Part shown: positions 15,074 to 22,405 of the stretch, piece after piece
How positions within the stretch are numbered: position 1 is the stretch's first letter
How the letters are laid out: each line of letters starts with the position of its first letter
Source: an uncultured Prevotella sp.
GTDB taxonomy: Bacteria; Bacteroidota; Bacteroidia; Bacteroidales; Bacteroidaceae
DNA length: 23,806 bases
Direction: 5' to 3'
Assembly: GCA_900557405.1 (NCBI GenBank)
Contig: USSF01000036.1
Location: forward strand, 1 to 23,806
Notes under the pieces: generated by a model
Databases searched by the model: none
Told to the model about the DNA's origin: nothing
What the model saw: only the letters and a program-made list of their open reading frames with translations
Program-made: the position numbers and the translations under genes

Positions 15074-15349
15074 ATGAAACATACATTAATTATAATATTC
15101 GCAAGTTTGACACTTTTTGTTGCAAGTCTTGTCTTTATTGACTATTGGAATTTCGATTTTCCATACTTGCTCATATTTCTTATTGCAAGTAGTGTCGTAC
15201 TGTATATTTTAAGTAGATATGTGAAAGGTAAGTCAGCAAGACGAACACTTGCCACTTTATCATACATATCGCTTGCCACATGGATTTTGCTCCTAATATT
15301 CTTATTTATTGCTATGTATGTAATGACAATTGGCGAGGCTCACCATTAA
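15074..15349 (+). CDS. Small three-helix membrane protein, moron candidate
   Basis: 91 residues. Three hydrophobic segments: about 4-21 (TLIIIFASLTLFVASLVF), 28-50 (DFPYLLIFLIASSVVLYILSRY) and 63-86 (SYISLATWILLLIFLFIAMYV). A short basic loop, KGKSARR, separates helices 2 and 3, and the end is acidic and His-rich (GEAHH). No family recognised. It is transcribed opposite to the tail genes, lies exactly in the 305-bp space between tape measure and tail-tip genes, and has its own promoter. That is the usual arrangement of a moron expressed from the lysogen. Small membrane morons often alter phage adsorption or DNA entry; that is an inference here. Confidence 0.75.
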   Translation: MKHTLIIIFASLTLFVASLVFIDYWNFDFPYLLIFLIASSVVLYILSRYVKGKSARRTLATLSYISLATWILLLIFLFIAMYVMTIGEAHH

Positions 15350-15360
15350 CCAGAGGTTAC

Positions 15361-18300
15361 TCACTTTCTCCTACTCTTTGGTGTCTTGTTACGGATTAGT
15401 GTGTCATACTCGTCCTGCGCTTGCTTGATGCCAGTGTCACCCGTGACCGTGTTCACCGTGACGAAAGGCTCGCTCAATCGCTTCTCCAACTGCTTCATCG
15501 TGTCGGCATAACTCTGCATTGCCTTTGTGTTCTGCACGATTGCAGCCGTAGCCAGTCCGTCCGGCTGCTGCTGCACGATGATAGGCTGTTGCTGTTGTGG
15601 CGTGCTATATGCAACAGGCGCAATAGTCCGGCTCACATCATCGGCTCGTAAGGATCCGATGGTGTTAGTCCGCTGCGCATAGTCCAGGGCGTTGATGATA
15701 GGACGCGCAACCGGGTTGGCAAGCATCTCCTGCGAAGCCACCCATTCTCCGGCATGAACCACGCCCACCTCTTGAAATTTGGAGCCATTCGGAGTAAAGC
15801 CACCTTTGGCATAGCCCTGGCTTTCACTCGCTTGCTGTTGCTTTTTGATTGCAGCAATCTGAATTGCTCCTGCAGCCACCGCCATTGCAGCAGCCACTGG
15901 TGCCAGGATATAACCCACAAGCGGAATTGCCGCTGCCGAGCCATACGCCGAGATGGCGTTCTGTGCCGTCTGCGCCACCGCTTGAATGACCTGCATAGCA
16001 AACATCTTTTTGTTCGCCTCGTTCTTCTTCTTAGCCAACTCTTTCTGTTTCTGCTCTTCGAGCTTCTTCACCTTGTAGTTGTTGCCCTCCGCTTGCGATA
16101 TCTCCTTATCATACCGCTTCTCGATGGCAGCAGTCTGTATCTCCAGTTCCGCCTGAATGAGCGAAGTCATGCCCGAAAATATTGAAGACATGCCCGATGT
16201 CAGCGTGTCAAAAGAGCCTTGCACCGCCTGTCCGAGGTCCGAGTTCAGCCACTCCGTGATGTCCTCCGTCATGTTTTCGAGGAAGTTCTTGCTTGTGTCG
16301 TTATACTCTTGGCCGTACTTCTTAGCCAGTGCCACCTTTGCCTTTTGATACGCTTCCTCGATGCGCAGCTTCTCCTTAGCATCGTCGCCAGCAGCCTTTA
16401 TCTCCTGGGCATACACTTCATCCAAAGCGGAAGAGTCCTTATCATACTTCTCTTTCTTCTCCGACTTGTTATCCCCGAAGTAGTCCTCTTTGATTTTGGC
16501 AAGCTCCTTCTGATGTTTCTTCTCGTTGTCCTCGATGGTCTTCTGATTACGCTTTTGGTTTTCAACGAGCTTATTCTGATAATTCTTCTGCGCTTGCAGT
16601 TGTTCCTTAGAACCGTCCGTGTAGACCTTCGTCAAACGGCGCAGATGCTCCAACTCCATGAGTTCAAGCGCATCATCAAACGTTTTTTGATCCACCTTGC
16701 CATCAATGTACCGCTGTTTCTCCGTAGCAACAAGTTCTTTATAGTAGTCGTTCTCCTGCTTCGCCGATTGCGTGTTCTTGTCATCAGCGAGTTTCTTCTT
16801 CGCCTCATAGTACGCTGCTTCCGCTTCCAGCTTCTGTTCACTCGTAGCTTTGCCATTAGCCATAACTTTCTGATTGTACTCCATATCAATCTCCGTCATG
16901 CGGTTCGTGTACTCCTCAAAGTCCTTCTCACCTTTGGCATACGCAATGCGGTTGAGAGCTTGCTCCCTGGTCTTCCAGTCCTTCTGCGGTTTCAGCACAT
17001 CCTCTGTCTTTGTCTTCTTGTCCGTCTTAGGAGGCGTGTATGGAGGGTTCTGCGTCTGCTGTTCCTGCTTCTGTTCTTTCTTCGCGTCATTGAGTGCCTC
17101 CTTCTTGATGTCTTCGCCATATATGCCTAAGATGTTCGCCTCACGCTGGTCAAGCTCCGCCAGGTCCTCCTTTGTCTTGGCAAGCGCACGTCTGTTCGAG
17201 GCACGCAACGAGTTGACACCCAACTGCACCACCTTTCCCTCCTGACCCGGCATAACCGTTTCCGTCCTTGCCTCCATCTCATCCATGGCAACGACACGCT
17301 CCTGCCTCTGCTTTTCCAGATTAAGGTCGACACGCTGCTTTCCGATATCACGCAACTTATCCTTAGCACCCTCAATCTCATACTTGCGAGTCAACGACTT
17401 CAAGTAATCATCAAGAGCCTTCTTATTCTCCTTATACTTGCCCGTGGTATCATCCAACTGGGCATTATAGTTCGGGATAATCTTGTTGAGCGCATCAATC
17501 GCCGTGTGTCTGTCCTTCAGCGACTGCGTTTCATCGCGAGCCACAGCAATAAGCGCATCAATCTTGTTCTTCTCGTCGATGATGCCCTCTTGCCCACGCT
17601 TGCGTATCTCCTGCAAATCCTTTTCTGCTTGCGACACCTCCGTCATCTTCTTGTATAACTTATACAGAACCGCACCGAGAGCAATGGCTCCGGCAGCTAT
17701 CGCACCATAGCCCGATGCGAGCAGAGCACCCTGCTTTTTGAGGTCCGACATCAGCCATGACTGACGTACCCAGTTGCCCTGCAGTTTTGCGAGCCCCATC
17801 TGCAGAAGTAAGTGCGCAGCATGTAAGGTAGCCACCGTAGTTTTGTACGCAGCCGTTGCCGTCTTGCAGATAACAAGCCACGCATAATGCGCCTTGAAGG
17901 CAATGTTTGAAGCGTTCACCGCAATCTTATAGGCAATGAAAGCAGCAGTCAGCGAAGCCAAAGTAAAAGCGTTCTCCTTTATGAACGTGATAGAAGTAGA
18001 CATGAACTTCAACAACAAAGTGGTGGAAGAGATGACATGCTTCATTATCGGCTGCAGCTGCTCACCGAGTGCCACCGCCATCTCCGTCACACCCTTGCGA
18101 GCTTTGTCAAGTCCTGCCTGCACCGTACTGTTCTGCACATTAAACTCATTCGTGACAGATGTACCCTCTGCAAACGCCTTAGTAGCTTCCTCCTGCTCCC
18201 ATCGCACCAAATCGAGGTTACCAGCAAGAGCTGAAATCACCTGCGCAGCACGGGCACCGTTCTCGCCCATATCCTTGAAGACTGGAGCCAGTACGTCGAT

Positions 18301-19458
18301 GTTGCCCAATTCGTGCAGACGATCCAGCAACATAAGAAGTCCCTCGTTAGTGCTCTTCTTCAGCGTTTCGTTAAACTCCTTCGCATTAAGTCCAGTAGCT
18401 TTTATTATCTTGTCGTTCTCCTTGAACATATCCATAATGACTTTGGAAACAGCAGTTGCCGACATTTCCACCGCCTGTCCCTGGCTATCCAGCACCGCAG
18501 CGAAGCCCATGATTTCCGGGATAGTCATCTTCGCCTGGGCACCCACGCCAGCCATGCGCTGTGTGAAGTTTGCGAGATATGGAGCCGAAGCCGTGCAGTT
18601 CTGCGACAACTCATTAATAACGGAACCCACGGCAAGCAGAGCTTTCTCCGTGCCGAGGCGTTCCTCGTCACCGAAGATGTTTGTCAATTTTGAAAGAGTC
18701 AGCGTAGCCCCATCACCGAGGTCGTCCAAAGCCACATTGATTTGGTCGGCAGCTTTCACGAAGCCCAAGACATCCTCCTGCGATGTTTTGCCCAATCGTC
18801 CAGCTTCCTGCGCCAACTTATTCAACTCCTCACGCCCCGTTCTGGTGTCAATTTCCTGGAAGTCCTCATTCAGTTGCTCCACCTCCGAAGCGTTCATCCC
18901 CGTAAATTTGCGCACATTCGCCATCTCCTGGTCCATATCTGCAAAAGCGTTCACCGCCGAGCGTCCTGCCATGATGATACCCGTGATGGCAGCAGCAATG
19001 CCGGCAAGAGCTGTTTGCCAGTCGTTCAACTTTCGGTTCATCCGTTCCCACAGGCTCTCATTCTCTCGCAACTGCGAGTTCACTTTGGCAATCTCCGCCT
19101 TTACACGCTTTATTGCCTCACATTGTCTGTTCCACTCTTCGCTTCCCCGTTCAAGCCCATTAAGGTTACGCTTCAGCTGTGACAATGTGCGGTTCAGTTC
19201 CTTTGGCGAAGTTTCATCGAGTCGTTGCAGAACATGCTCGACCCCTTTTGCAGCATTTTCAATCTGCGAGATTTGGCGATTAGTCTCCTTCAGTTCACGC
19301 TTTAGCTTCGTGAGTTGCTGTTTGTTTCCTGCTGCTGCCGCTTTCTCAATGGCTTTTTCGAGGTTTGCAGCCTGAGATTTCAGTTTCAGGAGCATATCTT
19401 CCGCCTGTTTTCCGTTTACAGTGAGCGTAACTGTCGCATTGGTGTTTATATTCGACAT
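15361..19458 (-). CDS. Phage tail tape measure protein
   Basis: 1365 residues from the ATG at 19458 (MSNINTNATVTLTVNGKQ); the frame stays open 19 codons further but the extra residues look non-native. Order: N-terminal coiled coil (about 15-140), a TP901-type tape-measure core (about 170-420, with ADMDQEMANVRKFTGM and AEGTSVTNEF), hydrophobic helices in the middle (about 490-610), a long charged coiled coil rich in Lys/Glu/Gln (about 620-1100), then an Ala-rich hydrophobic segment (MQVIQAVAQTAQNAISAYGS) and a C-terminal domain. The protein sets tail length and is injected with the DNA. The length implies a tail of about 200 nm by the family rule of thumb of 0.15 nm per residue. No tail chaperone genes lie upstream, where they normally do. 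Confidence 0.93.
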   Translation of the reverse strand: MSNINTNATVTLTVNGKQAEDMLLKLKSQAANLEKAIEKAAAAGNKQQLTKLKRELKETNRQISQIENAAKGVEHVLQRLDETSPKELNRTLSQLKRNLNGLERGSEEWNRQCEAIKRVKAEIAKVNSQLRENESLWERMNRKLNDWQTALAGIAAAITGIIMAGRSAVNAFADMDQEMANVRKFTGMNASEVEQLNEDFQEIDTRTGREELNKLAQEAGRLGKTSQEDVLGFVKAADQINVALDDLGDGATLTLSKLTNIFGDEERLGTEKALLAVGSVINELSQNCTASAPYLANFTQRMAGVGAQAKMTIPEIMGFAAVLDSQGQAVEMSATAVSKVIMDMFKENDKIIKATGLNAKEFNETLKKSTNEGLLMLLDRLHELGNIDVLAPVFKDMGENGARAAQVISALAGNLDLVRWEQEEATKAFAEGTSVTNEFNVQNSTVQAGLDKARKGVTEMAVALGEQLQPIMKHVISSTTLLLKFMSTSITFIKENAFTLASLTAAFIAYKIAVNASNIAFKAHYAWLVICKTATAAYKTTVATLHAAHLLLQMGLAKLQGNWVRQSWLMSDLKKQGALLASGYGAIAAGAIALGAVLYKLYKKMTEVSQAEKDLQEIRKRGQEGIIDEKNKIDALIAVARDETQSLKDRHTAIDALNKIIPNYNAQLDDTTGKYKENKKALDDYLKSLTRKYEIEGAKDKLRDIGKQRVDLNLEKQRQERVVAMDEMEARTETVMPGQEGKVVQLGVNSLRASNRRALAKTKEDLAELDQREANILGIYGEDIKKEALNDAKKEQKQEQQTQNPPYTPPKTDKKTKTEDVLKPQKDWKTREQALNRIAYAKGEKDFEEYTNRMTEIDMEYNQKVMANGKATSEQKLEAEAAYYEAKKKLADDKNTQSAKQENDYYKELVATEKQRYIDGKVDQKTFDDALELMELEHLRRLTKVYTDGSKEQLQAQKNYQNKLVENQKRNQKTIEDNEKKHQKELAKIKEDYFGDNKSEKKEKYDKDSSALDEVYAQEIKAAGDDAKEKLRIEEAYQKAKVALAKKYGQEYNDTSKNFLENMTEDITEWLNSDLGQAVQGSFDTLTSGMSSIFSGMTSLIQAELEIQTAAIEKRYDKEISQAEGNNYKVKKLEEQKQKELAKKKNEANKKMFAMQVIQAVAQTAQNAISAYGSAAAIPLVGYILAPVAAAMAVAAGAIQIAAIKKQQQASESQGYAKGGFTPNGSKFQEVGVVHAGEWVASQEMLANPVARPIINALDYAQRTNTIGSLRADDVSRTIAPVAYSTPQQQQPIIVQQQPDGLATAAIVQNTKAMQSYADTMKQLEKRLSEPFVTVNTVTGDTGIKQAQDEYDTLIRNKTPKSRRK

Positions 19459-19622
19459 ACGTCTTTCAATTTTATTGGTTAATGATACGCAAAAATAACA
19501 CCGCTCAAACACCACTCAAAAGACGAGAAATAAGGCAGTTTCGCCCGATTTAGGCACTCTGGCGCCGACAAAAACCGACGAAAATTAAGCGATAGAAAAA
19601 CGAAAGGCTTGTGTATCAAGCC

Positions 19623-19654
19623 GTTAAGGGATTGTTAAGGGATTTTCCCTTAAC
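19623..19654. repeat. GTTAAGGGA direct repeat pair with an inverted copy
   Basis: GTTAAGGGA at 19623-19631 and 19634-19642, then TCCCTTAAC at 19646-19654; the second and third form a 9-bp hairpin with loop TTT. ATCAAG (19615-19620) and CTTGAT (19658-19663) extend the dyad outward. A C-rich run (19671-19676) follows. Looks like a protein-binding or nicking region rather than a gene part. Confidence 0.75.
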
Positions 19655-19894
19655 CCGTCTTGATAAAGACCCCCCGACCGCCCTGTCCTTGCTGACGACT
19701 ACAACCGCCCGACCTTTGCGGAATATGTAAACAAATGTTAATATTTAGTTTCTCACACTCGCAAAACCGCCTTAGTTGCGCCAAAAGGCGAAAAGGCAGA
19801 AAGTGACGAAAAAGGCTTGCAAGTTTCGCTGATGACGAAAGCGAGCCGAGGTTTCACGCTGATGCCCAACAACTCCAAGTTCCACGAAAAACAA

Positions 19895-20069
19895 GGGTTT
19901 CGACTTGAACAAATAAGGCAGAAACAAGCAAAAGGTTTCGGAAGAACACCGAGTTTTCGGCACGATATAGGGTTTCGGCTTGAGCAAATAAGGCTGAAAC
20001 AAACAAAAGGTTTCGGCAAAGCATCGGGTTTCGGCACGATATAGGGTTTCGGATGCGTCAAACGCTCTA
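19895..20069. repeat. 75-bp direct repeats, two full copies and a partial third
   Basis: Copies start with GGGTTTCG at 19895, 19970 and 20044. The first two share about 85 percent of positions including AAATAAGGC, CAAAAGGTTTCGG and TTTCGGCACGATATA. Because 75 is a multiple of three, a plus-strand reading shows a 25-residue repeat (GFRLEQIRQKQAKGFG and GFRLEQIRLKQTKGFG), but that frame is only 75 codons and has no neighbours, so coding is doubtful. Confidence 0.85.
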
Positions 20070-20302
20070 TTTTCGGCACTTTAAGCCTCCAAGCCGAGCA
20101 AACCGAGGGTCTTGCCGTACTACGAAAGGCTATTGGGTATCGGATGGGCATCAATGACTTGCGGATGTTGCAATATATGCGAGAAAAAGCGAAGGTTTCG
20201 GCTTTATACTGCGCTCTTTCGTGCTACTGAACCACCGCCCACCACACCAAGCGAGCCACCACGCCACGCCCGACCCATCGGGCGGTAATGCGGCAGTGGT
20301 GA

Positions 20303-20366
20303 GGGATAAAAAGGTAATGCGCCTGTCGGTCTTGCCCGACATTAGGCGCACTACCTTTTCTATCCC
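20303..20366. repeat. 64-nt stem-loop with an inner hairpin
   Basis: The arm GGGATAAAAAGGTAATGCGCCT (20303-20324) faces 20344-20366; the complement of the latter differs by one inserted base and one change. Inside, GTCGG (20325-20329) pairs with CCGAC (20336-20340). About 27 paired bases, no T-tract. Confidence 0.85.
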
Positions 20367-20393
20367 ATACCTCTGCCATACCTATTTGAATAA

Positions 20394-20453
20394 GCGAGAG
20401 TGCTGTCAGACTTATAGCAATCTTGATTGCCATAAGTCAGACGGCTTTCTCGC
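20394..20453. repeat. 60-nt imperfect stem-loop
   Basis: 29-nt arms around a TT loop, with GCGAGA/TCTCGC at the base, GACTTAT/ATAAGTC in the middle and GCAATC/GATTGC at the top; five mismatched positions. It begins 27 bp after the previous stem-loop ends. Confidence 0.85.
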
Positions 20454-20823
20454 ATTGACAGACAATAGAAAGCGCAGCTTTACCAAACCATGAAGGCGCA
20501 GCCTTATAGGAAGCAGAAGGCTCTGCCTTACCCGAAGCGAATGGATATGAAGTGGAATGTAATGAAGTGGTAATGTAGGACTTCTCCATGGCTCGCAGAG
20601 TCATAGAGAAACTCCGGAATGATAACGTAATGGAATGTAGCGCAATATCCTTTCGCAACAGTGGACGAAAGGATGTGGCGCATAACGGACGGACACGGGA
20701 GTGGAGAGCCACTGCCTTTCGGCTGAAGAAGAGAAGATTGAGCATAGCGAGATGATAAACAATAGAGCGAAGCTGCACGGACTTATGCGCAATGCAATGG
20801 AGCTTGTGTCCGTACCTATTAAG

Positions 20824-20856
20824 AAAGGTGAAGGGTGTGCAACACTATTCACCTTT
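20824..20856. repeat. 33-nt stem-loop
   Basis: AAAGGTGAA (20824-20832) pairs with TTCACCTTT (20848-20856), and GTGT with ACAC inside. Two tiny hairpins, ACATC-ttc-GATGT and ACATC-gca-GATGT, follow at 20872-20914. Confidence 0.8.
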
Positions 20857-20953
20857 GATGATGATAGATAGACATCTTCGATGTGCTAAAAAAACAAATG
20901 ACATCGCAGATGTGGAGAAGAATGACGGAATGAAATGACGTGGAAGACGGATG

Positions 20954-21033
20954 ACGCTTGCGTGTTGATGATTGACGAGGAGGTCAGACAAGCTAGCTGC
21001 AAGCGTTGCTTAGCTGGGTGATGCGTCAATCAT
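20954..21033. repeat. Interlocked inverted repeats (pseudoknot-type A-B-A'-B' order)
   Basis: ACGCTTGC (20954-20961) and its complement GCAAGCGT (20999-21006) interlock with ATGATTGACG (20968-20977) and its complement CGTCAATCAT (21024-21033). The palindrome AGCTAGCT sits at 20991-20998. Confidence 0.8.
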
Positions 21034-21040
21034 GTGCGTA

Positions 21041-21372
21041 GGTGGTGCATTGTTCGGTGGCGAGGACTGGCGTAGCCGTGAAATTGTGGGGCGTGTAATG
21101 AAGTGGAGGGGCTTTGGGCTGCCGTGGAGAAATGTGTATGTTGCTTACCCCGTACCGTGACTTGTGTGCTTGCACTTTTCTCGAATGTATGGAGGACTAT
21201 TCGACTTCAGGCGATTTGTCCTCCTCACATCCGAGAAAAAGAGACATGGTGCGGATCAGGGAAGTGGCATACTTATTTTGCAACAGAAGCCCAAAGCGAC
21301 GGAACGCAATGGAGCACCCCACAATTTCACTTAGCCATGCAATGGCTTGTCCTCGCCACCGAACAATGCACC
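21041..21372. repeat. Imperfect palindrome of about 330 bp overlapping the spanin gene 3' end
   Basis: A 24-base block starting GGTGCATTGTTCGG is exact at 21044-21067 and, inverted, at 21349-21372. GTGAAATTGTGGGG is exact at 21078-21091 and inverted at 21317-21330. Further in, GCTTTGGGCT recurs inverted. Nearest the centre, CTTTTCTCG...GGAGGAC (about 21174-21196) faces GTCCTCC...CGAGAAAAAG (about 21217-21240). The arms diverge between blocks and differ by a few indels. The right arm holds the last residues and stop codon of the lipoprotein gene. Confidence 0.85.
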
Positions 21373-21984
21373 GCCGGAGCTGCCAGGTAATGAATTCGGG
21401 AGCCTGTGACCGAAGTGTCGTCGTCTGCCGGCGAGATAGCGACGGATAAAGAAGATGACGGCTACTGCCGTTATCATCATCAGGACGGCAATAGCGAGCT
21501 TTGCCGTGAAAGGTACTGAAGACCTTGACTTGATGATGTCCTGCGACTTGTCGGATGAAGACTGCTTCGCTATTGCGATGCTGTCTTCCACCTGCTGTGC
21601 AGCTGCGGACTCCTCCTTTTCCTCTTGGGAAAGGTGAAATCCGTAGAGTCTGAGAGAAGACGGCTTGCCGTGACTTATAGCTGAAGGCTTGCCGTGGTAA
21701 GATGGAGGCTTTGCCTTGTCATTGGACAGGGGCTTGCCCGATGGATAGCTGATGGCGGAACATTGAGGGGTTGCCGACGTGTCGACACCCCCGAATGTGA
21801 AGACGCAGCTATCGAATGAAAGGGCGGTAAGCCTCTGTAGGGAACTGAATGAAAGATTCTGAGCGGATCGCCATTGAGCTTGCGAAACGGCGTTTCGCTC
21901 ACTTTCATTGGATGATGATGCTGTCTTTGTGCTCTTGCACGCCAGTACAAATGCACAAAGAATAAGGATTAGGATATGTTTCAT
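21331..21984 (-). CDS. Lipoprotein with C-terminal membrane anchor, candidate unimolecular spanin
   Basis: 217 residues from the ATG at 21984, 10 bp after the amidase stop; a longer frame (to 22077) overlaps the amidase gene and is not preferred. MKHILILILCAFVLAC is a lipoprotein signal with the lipidated cysteine at 16. The middle contains Gly-Lys-Pro repeats (SYPSGKPL, SYHGKPSA, SHGKPSSL; about 85-120) and a charged segment EEKEESAAAQQ. A single transmembrane helix lies at about 161-180 (AKLAIAVLMMITAVAVIFFI), followed by basic RRYLAGRRR. An outer-membrane lipid anchor plus an inner-membrane helix in one chain is the layout of u-spanins such as T1 gp11, which fuse the two membranes at lysis. 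It follows holin and amidase in the same operon. No sequence homology was checked. Confidence 0.65.
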   Translation of the reverse strand: MKHILILILCAFVLACKSTKTASSSNESERNAVSQAQWRSAQNLSFSSLQRLTALSFDSCVFTFGGVDTSATPQCSAISYPSGKPLSNDKAKPPSYHGKPSAISHGKPSSLRLYGFHLSQEEKEESAAAQQVEDSIAIAKQSSSDKSQDIIKSRSSVPFTAKLAIAVLMMITAVAVIFFIRRYLAGRRRHFGHRLPNSLPGSSGGALFGGEDKPLHG

Positions 21985-21994
21985 ATCGTAGGGT

Positions 21995-22405
21995 TTAGAT
22001 GTTTGCATACTCTGCCGTGGCATCGAATGATGGGCACGCTTTGGCAGCGAAGTCGCGATGTCCTCGGATTTTGGCATTGGGGAACTGCACCCGGAGTTTG
22101 CGAAGAAGTGCCACCAATGCGGACTTTTGCTCTTCAGTACGAGAGTCCTTAGGGTGTTTGCCGTCGGCGGTCAAACCACCGATATAGCAGATGCCTATGG
22201 AATGGGCGTTGTGCCCTTGGCAGTGCGCTCCCACTTGTGCGAGCGGTCTGCCATGATGCACAGAGCCGTCGCGGTAGATGACGAAGTGATATCCGATGGA
22301 AGCAAAGCCTCGCTGCCGATGCCAGCGGTCGATGTCTGCCGTGGTGAAGTCCTTGCCTTCGGGCGTGGCAGAGCAATGGACGATGATGAGATCAATCTTG
22401 CGCAT
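21995..22405 (-). CDS. N-acetylmuramoyl-L-alanine amidase (T7 lysozyme type endolysin)
   Basis: 136 residues, a single Amidase_2 domain with no signal peptide or wall-binding domain, close to T7 lysozyme (151). Zinc ligands fit His10 (IIVHCSATPEG), His116 (IRGHRDF) and Cys124 (KACPSFD). Catalytic Tyr39 (SIGYHFVI) and Lys122 match T7 Tyr46 and Lys128. It cuts the amide bond between muramic acid and L-alanine. Lacking a signal peptide, it needs the holin encoded just upstream, whose stop overlaps its start by 14 bp, which suggests coupled translation. The ATG at 22405 gives MRKIDLIIVHCSAT, the expected first strand. Confidence 0.95.
   Translation of the reverse strand: MRKIDLIIVHCSATPEGKDFTTADIDRWHRQRGFASIGYHFVIYRDGSVHHGRPLAQVGAHCQGHNAHSIGICYIGGLTADGKHPKDSRTEEQKSALVALLRKLRVQFPNAKIRGHRDFAAKACPSFDATAEYANI

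Larger units (their letters stand above)
20224..20800 (-). pseudogene. Possible decayed second copy of the spanin-like lipoprotein gene
   Basis: On the minus strand one frame shows a signal-like hydrophobic stretch with a cysteine (SFALLFIISLCSIFSSSAERQW). After a frame change come Gly-Lys-Ala/Pro repeats (SYPFASGKAEPSASYKAAP). Then, past one in-frame TGA, comes a hydrophobic segment, MAIKIAISLTALSLIQIG. The intact lipoprotein gene at 21331-21984 has the same order: a lipobox, then SYPSGKPLSNDKAKPPSYHGKPS repeats, then a membrane anchor. No single reading frame joins the parts and no start codon is clear. The likeness is by eye and could be chance in low-complexity DNA. Confidence 0.3.
19459..21330. 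other. 1.9-kb stretch with no intact gene, rich in repeats and stem-loops
   Basis: Frames in all six readings are short, have no recognisable motif and break often. What is present: a hairpin with GTTAAGGGA repeats (19623-19654), 75-bp direct repeats (19895-20069), stem-loops at 20303-20366, 20394-20453 and 20824-20856, interlocked inverted repeats (20954-21033), and the left arm of a large palindrome (21041 onward). In a phage late region such gaps are rare. The 19560-19740 part, with its CCCCCC run and GTTAAGGGA hairpin, recalled the noncoding mobilisation regions of Bacteroidales conjugative elements to me, but I cannot confirm that. Confidence 0.8.

Noticed and set aside
16219..17130. Plus-strand Leu-rich frame of 303 codons in the tape measure gene
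   Set aside because: Antisense of a Lys/Glu-rich coiled coil; the Leu/Val runs are what CTT/CTC antisense codons give.
19753..20154. 133-codon minus-strand frame rich in Lys-Pro and Cys-Phe
   Set aside because: It is a product of the 75-bp direct repeats, with no start context, no family likeness and no neighbours in phase.
20303..20453. Retron msr-msd
   Set aside because: No reverse transcriptase or flanking a1/a2 repeat geometry is visible in the window.
21250..21260. Second attachment site (GCGGATCA match to the tRNA 3' end)
   Set aside because: Only 8 bases match, with no TTCGAACCCC stretch before it; this is chance level.
21041..21372. Diversity-generating retroelement template/variable repeat pair
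   Set aside because: The two arms are inverted to each other, differ at all four bases rather than at adenines of one copy, and include indels. No reverse transcriptase gene is in the window.
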